A DNA stretch of 64,000 nucleotides, taken from NCBI GenBank assembly GCA_000442125.1, contig KE546977.1, forward strand, positions 1,302,001-1,366,000, given 5' to 3'. A program made the translations under genes and the position numbers. Positions 35,689-45,183 of this stretch are shown piece by piece. Below the pieces are notes generated by a model. The model did no database searches and had not been told where the DNA came from. It saw nothing but the letters and a program-made list of their open reading frames with translations. Origin of the DNA: Opeltia flavorubescens. Lineage: Eukaryota > Ascomycota > Lecanoromycetes > Teloschistales > Teloschistaceae. Numbering within the stretch: the first letter of the stretch is position 1; each line of letters starts with the position of its first letter.

Positions 35689-37380
35689 TCAGGACGGCTT
35701 CGCCCGATATCCTACACGGTGCCACGAGGTAGTCAAGTTACCCCTGAAATTGTAATTCGCTTCGTACTCCCCTGGTTGGGTATTGTAAGCTTCATCGACT
35801 GCTTTCACTATGAAGCACCTGCCAGCCTGTGACCTGGGCAAAACCCATCTCCATCTCGTCCAGGCCCAGGCTTTCGCTCCCTTGCTATTGTCTGGTAACA
35901 GCTCCGCCTGATGCCAATTACGGCCATCGTCAGCGCTAACGTCCACACGAATTATCTTGCGTCCTCCACCAGCGAAGCTGTATCCTTCCACTGCTATAGA
36001 GTCTTCTTCCAGACCGTAGACTTGTAGCAACTTGCTATCCTGCGGCGAATGCGGGGTGATGTCTCGAAGCGAAGTAATGGCACTCTGTACAGGGGTTTCC
36101 TGGATGGCAGGCGCAGAGTCCCAATCTGGATTTCCGCCCACATTGGGCCCGAAGCACTTGTAGTCGCGGCGTTGCCATTGCGAAGTAGATTCTTCATCAG
36201 ACAGGCGGATCCTGTTCACCCATTTAACACTGCGAGCAGCAACATTGCCGGGGACAACAAGGCGCAATGGATATCCATGATCAAGCGCAAGAGGCTTGTC
36301 ATTCATCTTGTACGCTAGAATCACATCACCAAGTTTGTCGACAGCCTTGTCTACGGGGATGGAGGCTCCGTACGCTTCGGCGCCAACGAACTGGACATGC
36401 TTGATGTCTTCTGGAAGATCATCGATCTGAACGCCGGCATCCTTCATAATGTCTCGTAGCCGTACGCCTGTCCATTCCGCGTTCGATATGGCGCCACCTT
36501 CCCACTGCAACCCATTTGTAGAACGTGCCTCTTCTGTCATGTGTTTTCTTCTATTGCCCGAACATTGAAGCGTCGCAGTGACAGTGACTTCCTTAAATTT
36601 TTGCTTGATGTCGTCTAAAGTGTATTCTTTTTCTTCGCCGTCCTCAAGCTCAAAAATGAGTTTGTGTGTAGCTTCATCGACATCGGGTACCCACATATGC
36701 TGCCGTACGTAAAACAAGCCGTCAGGGGTGATGAATGGATTCAAGCCATCACCTGGTGTCTCAGCATTGAATGGACGATCGCTATGGACGATCAATCGAT
36801 CATCGCGTTTGGGGTCGTTCTTGAAAGGATCATCGACGTGCCCCACAGGTACTTTGCCATCGACTAAGTCCCTGGGGTCCACCTCTCCAATATAGAAGCT
36901 GTCCAAGATATCGTATACATCTTGCTTTTTGTGGATAGTGAAGATGTTCCAGTATTGATCGACGGGCCCTCCGACGGCTCGTAGAATGACTTCTCCGCCT
37001 GGATGGCCAGGGATCCAATCGGTGATGTTGTACACTTTATTGCCTTTCGTGATCCATTTCTCTTCAGCATTGCGACCATGCTTTCGGACCTCGTCGAGAC
37101 GCAAGAAAGAGGATTGAGCCTTGTTACCGCCTCCTGTGGGAGCTTCGGCATGAGCTGTTGGAGCATAGAGTATAGCACCTGTCAATATGGAAACACAGGC
37201 AATGCCTCCAAGACTCCATCGCAACAGAGGAGAATGAACCTTTGAAGGACTTGCAGTTGACGAGGATAGGCGTGCAAAGAGCTGTCTTTGTTTTAGAGAC
37301 TGTCTAGTAAACCGAGCTCCAATGATGAGGCTTCTTGAATGGCTTGCGGGAATCCTCAGCACTCTACACAGCGATTGCAT
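35689..37380 (-). CDS. Mitochondrial sulfite oxidase (cytochrome b5 plus molybdopterin domains)
   Basis: This is a single exon of 563 residues. It oxidises sulfite to sulfate with a molybdenum cofactor and passes electrons through heme to cytochrome c. Residues 1-50 are Arg/Ser-rich without acids, and residues 55-73 are hydrophobic. Together they look like a bipartite presequence for the mitochondrial intermembrane space. The cytochrome b5 domain covers about 91-170, with heme ligands in HPGG (H126) and near H150. The oxidoreductase molybdopterin-binding domain follows, with the Mo-coordinating cysteine in TLQCSGNRR (C273), then HGYPLRLVVPG and VKWVNRIRLSD. The Mo-cofactor dimerisation domain ends the protein (EGYSFAGGGRKIIRVDVSADDG). 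Length and domain order match animal-type sulfite oxidase rather than nitrate reductase, since no FAD/NADPH domain follows. Confidence 0.95.
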   Translation of the reverse strand: MQSLCRVLRIPASHSRSLIIGARFTRQSLKQRQLFARLSSSTASPSKVHSPLLRWSLGGIACVSILTGAILYAPTAHAEAPTGGGNKAQSSFLRLDEVRKHGRNAEEKWITKGNKVYNITDWIPGHPGGEVILRAVGGPVDQYWNIFTIHKKQDVYDILDSFYIGEVDPRDLVDGKVPVGHVDDPFKNDPKRDDRLIVHSDRPFNAETPGDGLNPFITPDGLFYVRQHMWVPDVDEATHKLIFELEDGEEKEYTLDDIKQKFKEVTVTATLQCSGNRRKHMTEEARSTNGLQWEGGAISNAEWTGVRLRDIMKDAGVQIDDLPEDIKHVQFVGAEAYGASIPVDKAVDKLGDVILAYKMNDKPLALDHGYPLRLVVPGNVAARSVKWVNRIRLSDEESTSQWQRRDYKCFGPNVGGNPDWDSAPAIQETPVQSAITSLRDITPHSPQDSKLLQVYGLEEDSIAVEGYSFAGGGRKIIRVDVSADDGRNWHQAELLPDNSKGAKAWAWTRWRWVLPRSQAGRCFIVKAVDEAYNTQPGEYEANYNFRGNLTTSWHRVGYRAKPS

Positions 37381-38073
37381 CGTCGATAAACCAATGTCAT
37401 GTCATTGCGTTGCCGAGACCGTGCAATATGGGGTAAGGCGACGGCCATCCTTGAATGTTCCGTGCGCGTACGGAGAGCTCTTTCATCAGAAGGAGCTACA
37501 GCTACTTAGTGCAACAGGGTCCAATTGACACACTAAAGCTGTTTCGGCATGAGGGGCTCATGACGTCAAAATTTGCCACTGCATTATCTGGAAATTATCA
37601 AGTGCGGGGTGTGGGGTTATCACAGATTTTGGGTGCGAAACAATTTATTTTGATATTGATGATCAAGATCTATATACAAATTTTTTCGCATTATGTCTGT
37701 ACCATTATTTTGCTATCATTATGAGCAAAGTTGAAAGTGCTCTATTGTAGAATTTACTCTAAATGAAAGTGTGTAAATATGAGCAAAGAAGCTATTCGTA
37801 CAATGGTAGTCATAAGAAGGCATGAGCTCATCAGATAGACAACTGCAGCACCTCGTGCGTACACGACATAGATGATGATAAATGAAAAGCCCAAGTTGTG
37901 TCCCAAGTCCAATTTGTACCATGCTGGTTGTTCCCCGACAACGCCGTAGCCTGCCACTGTCCGAATGCCACTGATAGCAAGATTCATGATATTGCTTTTT
38001 TGCAACAAGCACGTATGATAAAAGCCAAATCAACCTACCATCCCCGATTCATATTATTATGTCGTAGCTTCGT
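37381..38073. other. Intergenic: sulfite oxidase promoter and zinc-finger 3' flank
   Basis: This is about 690 bases. A minus-strand open frame (37987-37754, 77 codons, start MNLAISGIRTVAGYG) has some coding flavour and two hydrophobic stretches, but no further support, so it is not called. A cAMP-response-type palindrome lies at 37561. Confidence 0.45.
37561..37568. promoter_or_regulatory. CRE/ATF palindrome upstream of sulfite oxidase
   Basis: TGACGTCA is a perfect 8-base palindrome 181 bases upstream of the sulfite oxidase ATG. This is the consensus of CREB/ATF-type bZIP factors (stress-activated Atf1 in fungi). Regulation by such a factor is inference. Confidence 0.4.
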
Positions 38074-39168
38074 TCAACGCATGTTGGCTGCTGCCGCCAA
38101 CGCATCCAAGCCCGGGCTCTCCCCTTCGCCGTCTTCTTCACTTTTTCCACTTCCATTCCAGTCTCGACTATGCGTTTGAGACAAGACTGGGGAGCCATCC
38201 TCGTAGATCGTACTGGTAGGCGAAGTCGTTGCTGAAGACTTCATCCCAGCATTCTTATGCGTCCGCTCGTGCTGTTTCATGTTGTCCTTCCTCGTGAAAG
38301 CCTTCTTGCAAGTTGGGCAGATAACGCTCTTCTCGCCTGTGTGTTTCTTTCCATGGCGCGAGGCATGACCTGATGTGGTAAAGGTGTCGGAGCAGCTGAA
38401 TTTAGCGGCGTGCGGGCAAGGGAATTTCTTCTTCGGCGGAAGCGGCGGGTTGGAAGACGTTGGGGAGGGAGCGCTAGAGGTTTGAGTTCCAGCAGAGTGA
38501 GACGTTGGTTTTTCGTGCTGTTGCTGGTGGGAATGAGAGGGAGCGATAGAGACGGTGGATGTGTTGGAGGCCATAGTGGTTGCAATGTTGTTTTGAAGGT
38601 ATTGCGAGTGTTGGAGATCCGCTGCCGCTGTAAGAGCAGCCATTGAAGGCTCGGGTTCTGGGTATGTCAGAGGAGGCTGGAGATTGTAGAGGGCCTGCTG
38701 ATTGAGCGCGCCCATGCCATTTCTCATTTGGCCGTTGGTGGAGTCGGCGTAAGGTTGATAATGGGAAGCTGCAGATTGGCGCTGCGCGCGAGCCATGTTT
38801 TCGTACATTTGTGCATGATAACGGTTTCGTGCAAAGTCAGGCGATGATTTGTCTTGCAAATCAAGCTGATTGTGGGTATAACTTGGAGTCATTGGAGAAT
38901 TGGTGAGATCAGATTGCGAGCTTGTAGAGCCAGGGCGTACCAGAGGTGGCGTGGTTGAAGGTGACGAACTGCAAGGCGACACAGATCTTTGACGACGATC
39001 TGTAAATAATCTCAATGGTGGTAAATTTATGATTGATCTTTGTTGACTGAGTGGAAAATTGGCATGATTTTGGCTGGAGTTGCTGGCAGCTCGTGAACGG
39101 TTGTTGATGGGGGAAGGTCCGCGGTTCAGTAGCGAGACCTTCCGCCCGCTCGAATCCTCGCCGTACAT
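38074..39168 (-). CDS. C2H2 zinc-finger transcription factor
   Basis: This is a single exon of 364 residues from ATG at 39168. The first 240 residues are low-complexity, rich in Ser, Asn, Gln, Pro and Thr, typical of a disordered activation region. Two C2H2 fingers follow in the C-terminal third: FPCPHAAKFSC...FTTSGHASRHGKKH, then a TGEK linker and ICPTCKKAFTRKDNMKQHERTH. The TTSGHASRH and RKDNMKQH recognition helices place it with ascomycete two-finger factors involved in development or stress, but I cannot name the member. The tail has SP-rich potential phosphorylation sites. It would act in the nucleus. The 5' flank is long and open, so an untranslated leader intron is possible. Confidence 0.88.
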   Translation of the reverse strand: MYGEDSSGRKVSLLNRGPSPINNRSRAASNSSQNHANFPLSQQRSIINLPPLRLFTDRRQRSVSPCSSSPSTTPPLVRPGSTSSQSDLTNSPMTPSYTHNQLDLQDKSSPDFARNRYHAQMYENMARAQRQSAASHYQPYADSTNGQMRNGMGALNQQALYNLQPPLTYPEPEPSMAALTAAADLQHSQYLQNNIATTMASNTSTVSIAPSHSHQQQHEKPTSHSAGTQTSSAPSPTSSNPPLPPKKKFPCPHAAKFSCSDTFTTSGHASRHGKKHTGEKSVICPTCKKAFTRKDNMKQHERTHKNAGMKSSATTSPTSTIYEDGSPVLSQTHSRDWNGSGKSEEDGEGESPGLDALAAAANMR

Positions 39169-41920
39169 CTTTGCAGGCGAAACGAGCGCAGAGCACCAAC
39201 CCTAGTTTTCAATTTATCGGCCTCTCGCAGCTCCAATGTTTTGCTCTGACTTGATAGTCCAAGAGTTGTTCCAGAGATGGGGACAAGAGTGACGGATTTC
39301 CTGGTTGGGCTACCTTCAGCTTTCAGCATAGTCCGTCAAGCCTATGCATTGGGCAGCTCACCGCTTTCCACTCTCCGACAAGCTCAGTTCGAAAAAGGAA
39401 AGGTGATGGGTGGAAAGAAAAATCCGTCGCACAAAGACCAAAATCGGAAGGCGTGGCTGCAGCGCTGAGACAAAGGAGTATGCGTGGCTTGGATCTGATC
39501 TTGGAAGGTCAATGGTCGGTGATGGTATCGAGGGCAGTGACGGCAACGAGGTGTATTAACAGCGATGGGTTTGATGTCGAGAGGTAGTGGTCCAGCAGCG
39601 AGGTCAGGGTAGGGTCCAATGCAGGGAATAGTGGATAACGGAACTTTGTTCCAGTCCAGTAACGACAATCAGCATTTTCCGTCTCGCTGCAAGACCCTGG
39701 TCGCCAGATATGGGTCTTGATGCCTTTCCCCACCGTCGGCCCGGTTTCCGATGGAACTCTGTGATGGCAATTGATGCTTTTCAGCTTTACGGTCAGGACA
39801 CATGTCGCTGCTTGAATGCGTCAGTTGACTGTATGCTGTATGGCATGTCTGTTTGAACTATCTTTCCCATGGCCCCTCTTAATACTTCACAAGACCAATA
39901 CCAAAACAGCAAGGCAAGCTATGCATCAAGCGCCGGCAGAGGCGTACGCGAGGGTTCGTCGAAGGGTCCAGATATCTCTCCAATCGCCTGCCTTCTCCAT
40001 TGTGGGGGAGAGGCTTTTGGTGCATTGCTCTATATCCAGAAAAGGCATGGTGCGGAGATAGCTCCGCCAACCAATGAGAAGACACAGTTCGCTGCCCCGC
40101 TCCCATGGCAATCAAGATTCACCATACAAATCCCCGATCACTTCGTACCATCGATAAATTGACAATGCCACTCCTCCATGGCCCGCGAAACCAACAGCTT
40201 GGCATTGGAGCTGACCTCGCGATTTGCGATGATAAGATCGATATTCGGATATAAGTCCACTACCCCATGCATATTCGATAGCTTCTCCATTGCGCCGCTA
40301 CTGCTGCTCGGGGTCGTGTCCGAGTCAAAATGCCATCAGCTGTGGTCGAATTTCGCTCGCAAAACCGTTACTTTTCAAGCACACCTTCACAATTTATTAG
40401 CACAGTGGAGTCTCAACGGTATGGAATCCGTTCTACGAACAATACCTTTCCCAACACCTATCTAATTGGTAGCGGCCCAATCCTAATCACCCCGGACTCT
40501 ACTCCCTACCCTTCCGCATGCCGCCTACCAATTTGCGATCCAATTTCTGATGGTGCAGTCTACGTCTGGATTCGTGGTTGATCCCACCTGACAGTTTCAT
40601 CCCGTGAATGTGCGAGGCGCACGTCAATCAGCCGTTTAATGTTTCCCCTCTTGGTCGGAACATCAAGTCAAGGAAACATTCTGTTGATTCGCCTTTGAAG
40701 AACACGGGATGCCAGGACTGCATGAACTTTAGAAAATGTGGGGAACCCTGTGTCGTAGGTACTCCTGAAACAGCCTATACATCTCCATCCCCTTCGGAAA
40801 GAGCTTTATTAGCCTGCAATCGGCCCTACAATCCTTGCAATTTGCGGTATTCCCGTACGGTTCACTACCATTTCTTCCTCTGAACTTTTGTACCGAAAGA
40901 GGAAATCTGGTGCCTAGACCAGAAAGTATGAGAACTGATCAACAGAAATGTTCAATTTATGCAGTATATCTTGGAAGAGGGTGAAGTCGACTGAACAGCA
41001 TATGGTACGGCAAGAAAAGAGCATGTTGATCCGGATCGTCGACTGGATTTGAATGAATGAAAATCGCAAAGTCTATGAAGTGGACCACGCGAAGTGAAGA
41101 CTGTCGTCTTTGCCGCCATTAACCACATTGGATCTGGGTGATCTGGGAACACACACTAGAACAGCTCTCGGCTACCCTATTGAAGATATTTAAGGAAGAG
41201 ATTATGAAATTTTACACAGCCATCGTGAACTTTATATCGCAGCATTCAAGAAACTATGACATAATTGGTTCTCTAGAACATTTCTAGCCCGTGAGTGTAT
41301 CATGGTCTTATGATCATCCGCACTGTTGCTTCAAACAATAGTAGTGTATCGATATTTCAGATCAAATTCCTAGCGCTAATAGAATCTTTGCACTACTGTC
41401 TCATTTGATCTCCCACGCAGCTATTGGATAGGAGTTCAAACTCCTCCTCCGGTATGAACATCTGCTGGCTTGGACAAATCATGGCATCTCAGAACATACG
41501 TCAACGACAGAACATTAAACACCTTTCAACCTATTAAGATTTCCCGAGTATAATCGACAGTGTTTCAAAAGAATTTTTTGCTTTGCTATTGGGTCGAAGT
41601 GAATCTTGGAACTGTAAAGGCCACAGGTATCTCGCTGGAATCATGTCAAGTAGCGTAACAGAATGTGGTAACGCTCTCAAGAATTTGTGATCGATGCACA
41701 GAAAAGAAGCCCCAAACAGTTCAGAATGTTATGATAGCATGCAATCTCTTTATACTTGAGGAATCATTGTAAGAGCTCACTTGCAGACAAAACACATTCT
41801 GTGAATCATTCAGGTGTCTCTGGCCCGGACAAAAGCAAATACGAATACTTCTTGGCAATGCTGTTCCTTCCAACCCTCCCCTACCTCCTTCTGCATTCGC
41901 GAAGGGCTCAATCCCTTCTC
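39169..41920. other. Long gene-poor stretch
   Basis: This is 2.75 kb with no supported gene. The left 600 bases probably contain the promoter and leader of the zinc-finger gene. The right end is the 3' flank of the DUF202 gene. Short open frames (for example 40330-40581 on the plus strand) lack motifs or splice support. No tRNA or repeat is recognised. Confidence 0.5.
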
Positions 41921-42577
41921 TTATTTCAGAACAACTACAAGCAGAAAGATACTGATGAGAATTGACAAGAGGATGACCCCGTCTATCCACAATCCTAGCC
42001 CGCCGGTAATAAATTTCCCCTGCGTGAGCTTTTTCTGTTGTTGAAAATAGCGATAACCTCCGACTAGCATAAATGCCATGCTCCCGCAGGCACAAACAGA
42101 GCCCAGTACACGTCCAACAGCTGGATCCAGGCCCCTCAGGACGAAGAGTTGAACAATCACGACGCCGAATCCACTGAGGGCGATTGCGGTGCGTAAATGT
42201 GAAAGATAGGTTCGCTCAAGGGCGAGATAGTCGCGAAAATCATTGGTGTGGATATCGAGAGCATGGTCGTGGACGAGAGGATCGCGATCGTGGCTTTCAG
42301 GATCGACTTGACTGTGGTTGATAGTCAGGGAGATGTTTTTGGACCACCATGCAGCCAATCGCTTTGTGCCGACCGAATAGAGTTCACGTATATCCTTCCA
42401 AGAGGGTTTCTGACGGCCGGTGGAATTTGCAGGCCCTTGGTCGAGCCCCGTGAGGTTTTGAGGTGCCGAGATGTCGCCCGTTGCATGGTTGCCCGTTCCA
42501 TTGTTGTCCGTCCGCAGATCGTTGAGTTCTATCCCGTCTCCAGTAGCAGCGGTGATTCCACTTGTTTGAGTTGCCAT
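41921..42577 (-). CDS. DUF202 small membrane protein
   Basis: This is a single exon of 218 residues from ATG at 42577 (MATQTSGITA). The frame is open five codons further up without ATG. The N-terminal half is hydrophilic and disordered. The DUF202 domain begins at about residue 115 with the signature LALERTYLSHLRTAIALSG, then three hydrophobic helices (about 130-150, 158-177 and 195-216). The same fold is shared with bacterial YidH and with the Vtc1 subunit of the vacuolar polyphosphate polymerase. The long soluble N-terminus sets this one apart from Vtc1. It is probably in the vacuolar or plasma membrane, role unknown. It is transcribed divergently from TMA20. Confidence 0.88.
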   Translation of the reverse strand: MATQTSGITAATGDGIELNDLRTDNNGTGNHATGDISAPQNLTGLDQGPANSTGRQKPSWKDIRELYSVGTKRLAAWWSKNISLTINHSQVDPESHDRDPLVHDHALDIHTNDFRDYLALERTYLSHLRTAIALSGFGVVIVQLFVLRGLDPAVGRVLGSVCACGSMAFMLVGGYRYFQQQKKLTQGKFITGGLGLWIDGVILLSILISIFLLVVVLK

Positions 42578-42850
42578 TTTTGGCGGATACAAGACAAGAG
42601 CTCCATTGTCAAATAACGCAAATCACGACGTAAATACTGATTGAAGCTACCATACAGCAGAAGGAGCAATGCAGTGGAAGGTGGAACGGTAACAAAATCA
42701 GCAAGTACAACGGAGATTATTTTAGAGCTTGGATCTTATCGCCGGCAGACCCTGGCTTGCCTGGTCTTATCGATAAGATTGCAAGCTCTCGAGACCCCTC
42801 AGATAAAAAATGCTCCAAGCTCTGCACAGGAGTTCTATGTTCGAGGAAAG
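42578..42850. promoter_or_regulatory. Divergent promoter region DUF202 / TMA20
   Basis: Both start codons face away from this 273-base space, so it must hold both promoters. No TATA box is obvious. A GATAAG/CTTATC pair occurs near 42738 and 42765 (TCTTATCGCC and TCTTATCGAT). Confidence 0.5.
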
Positions 42851-43638
42851 ATGTTCAAGAAAGAGTGGGTATCCCATCCTCGTATTAATGTTTATCTTAC
42901 ATTACATCGATAGCTAAATATCTCTGTCAGCATCTCCCCAGGCGCCAAAAGCAAAGTCAAATCCTCCGTCCAGCGAGCCATTCGTACCAAAATCACAGAA
43001 ACCTATCCCCTCCTCGCACCCCATATCGATGAGATAATACCGAAGAAATCGCAATTGGACCTTGTGAAGTTGTATGTCTATCCTCGTTTTCTTCTTCACG
43101 CTTTTATCCCCCCTTTGCCTTTCTCTCCCTACCTAATCAGTGTCACATCACAGAATCTATTTTACTAATCACTATAATCACTCCACACAGACCCGACCGC
43201 GTTACCCTCTACGCTCATGACTCCTCCCCGCTCTTTTTCCAACACATGGACGACCCCCTAATCCCCCACCTCCGCATCGTCCACCAATTCCCCCATTGTT
43301 TCTCCCGCATACGCATCGACAGAGGCGCCATCCGCTTCGTCCTCTCAGGCGCAACACTCATGGCGCCCGGCCTGACAAGCCCCGGGGGAAGATTACCAAG
43401 CGGTGACGTTGCTGCGGATGAACATACTGCTAGCGAGGACGCGGATGATAGCAGATACGAGGGGCGGGATCTTGAGGAAGGGGAGGTGGTGGTTGTGGAA
43501 GCGGAGGGGAAGGAGGAGGCGTGTATGATTGGGCAGTTGAGGGTTGGGACGAAGGAGATTAAGGAGAAGAAGAAGGGGGTGGCGATTGATCAGGGGCATT
43601 TTCTGGGGGATGGTCTGTGGAGGTTGGTTTTGGATTGA
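42851..43638 (+). CDS. TMA20: Translation machinery-associated protein 20 (MCT-1 homologue)
   Basis: Exons are 42851-42864, 42931-43071 and 43191-43638. The introns are GTGGGT...TCAG (66 bases) and GTATGT...ACAG (119 bases). The sum is 603 bases, or 200 residues. Tma20/MCT-1 pairs with Tma22/DENR on the 40S ribosome to help reinitiation and recycling. The 14-base first exon encodes only MFKK and two bases of D; splicing gives MFKKD|ISPGAKSKVKSS, the family N-terminus. The MCT-1 N-terminal domain contains IDEIIPKKSQLDLVKL. The PUA domain contains IRIDRGAIRFVLSGA and LMAPGLTSPGG near residues 95-125. An acidic insert (about 128-155) precedes the last strands, which end VAIDQGHFLGDGLW. Confidence 0.95.
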
Positions 43639-44200
43639 GGATATGGAGTACGGTATGAGGTATGGGGCTTTGGGTGACCTGAACGCGATGGGTTACTTAG
43701 GAGCTCGCTGTCATTGACACTGCATATGTAATGCATGAGATACGTATATGATGTATACAATGATCGGGTTACGCCTTCTGGTGGGTAGGATATCATTGCA
43801 GGCAGTGACGAATTCACTGTCTGCTTGAGGGGAGCCAACTTTAAAATCTATCTCTCAGGAGGAAGTCACGTCGCCTGTTGTGCTTAGTCTTTGTTCCGTG
43901 ATTTTGAACGTTGATGTCGTGGAAAGTCCAAAATATAGGTTGGGTAGGTCTGCTCGATTGCCACAAGAAAATTTTCTAGGGCTCGAAATAGAGATGCATG
44001 CAATAAATATCCGTGCTTCATAAACAAGATGCAATCAAGTCAGTCACTAAAGGCAGAAGATGCAAACCCGTAAGCTGCCGAACCCACCGGTCCATTCGCC
44101 CGTAACGCCTCTGATGTCGAGCCATACATATGAATCATGTCCTCGGCTTTAAATATCCACCGTCATGAAATCATGATCTGTAATCGTCGTCATGGGGTTG
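43639..44200. other. Convergent 3' intergenic region
   Basis: This is 562 bases between the stops of TMA20 and MMS2. No gene is seen. Short frames on the minus strand (43590-43838) are antisense to the TMA20 3' end. Confidence 0.55.
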
Positions 44201-44856
44201 CTACGCAAATGTTGAGCCCTCAGCAGGCTGAGGTAGTTTCTTATGCTGTGGTAAAGCCATGTATCTTTGCTCCAGTTGTCAGCTTTCCATCGCCTTGCTC
44301 GAGTGGAGGAAGAGCCGCGGAACCGGTCTTACCTTCGGAGTTCGATCAGGATCGTTTCCATCGTGAAATCGCGCCTCCACTGTGAGAGGCATGGGAGCTT
44401 TGTCGGATCAACCTTTCTCAAATCAGCTACCACTCTCCTTTCCCTTTGCCATCGTACGCTATCGCACCTTGCCCGTCTTCTGATCCACACATGGCAGGTT
44501 GATTTTGGAGGTAAATTGGACGGTAGGTGGAACGTCGGGGTACTTGTCACCGCAATGGATGTTTACACTGTAGATACGGTTCTCGTGGGCACTCTGATCT
44601 CAAGGCTTTCAGCACAGGATGTTTTTTTGAGCAGAGGATAGCCTCACGTGAGGGGGCCCGAGGATTGTTCCGTTCCAATTTGACATCAAGAGGTCGTCCC
44701 CGTCCGATAGTCCATAGGAACAAGCCTCTTCAAGCGTCTCGGGTTAGCCATATACTGTTGTACTGCTCAGGAGTGCTGCTTACCTGCTCCTAACCCTTTC
44801 TCGCCCTTCTCGAGTTCCTCCAGCAAGCGGAAGTTCCGAGGAACCTTGGCCGCCAT
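44201..44856 (-). CDS. MMS2: Ubiquitin-conjugating enzyme variant Mms2
   Basis: Five exons are seen: 44856-44784, 44727-44648, 44593-44468, 44412-44333 and 44264-44201. The introns are 54-68 bases, and 423 coding bases give 140 residues. Mms2 is the catalytically inactive partner of Ubc13. The pair builds Lys63-linked ubiquitin chains on PCNA in error-free DNA damage tolerance. The protein starts MAAKVPRNFRLLEELEKGEK and runs through ACSYGL, NWNGTILGPPH, ENRIYSVNIHCG, YPDVPPTVQF and LPCLSQWRRDFTMETIL to LPQPAEGSTFA. It lacks the active-site cysteine and HPN motif of true E2 enzymes, as UEV proteins do. None of the exons is long enough to stand alone, so the gene is easily missed. It is head-to-head with MON2. 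Confidence 0.95.
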
Positions 44857-45183
44857 AAGGGCAGGGACCGATATCTTCCACACGAATTCAATAGTGGGGC
44901 TGAATTTGGGTGATTCTGAGCAACTTGTTCGGAGGTGAGCGATCGTCAAGGTCGAATGTAGTGGAGATCTAGGTGATGTACCGAGAGACGGATGAGGGCT
45001 TTAGGATACCACTAGCGGTGAATTATTACGCGCGCTAGCGTTTTGAATATGAAGATGAATGTTCCAGGTAACTACCTTGAGTCTACAATTCCAGCCTGGT
45101 TGCATGAAAGGCTAATTTTGCAGGATGTAATACTGTCGTCATGCTAGAACTACGAAACACTCTTTTCTCAAGGCGTAGCAGAT
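44857..45183. promoter_or_regulatory. Divergent promoter region MMS2 / MON2
   Basis: This is 327 bases between two opposed start codons, so it must carry both promoters. No clear TATA box or recognised operator is seen. Confidence 0.5.

Noticed and set aside
37754-37987. 77-codon minus-strand frame with two hydrophobic stretches
   Set aside because: It has some coding flavour but no family, no conserved motif and no splice evidence. Left uncalled.
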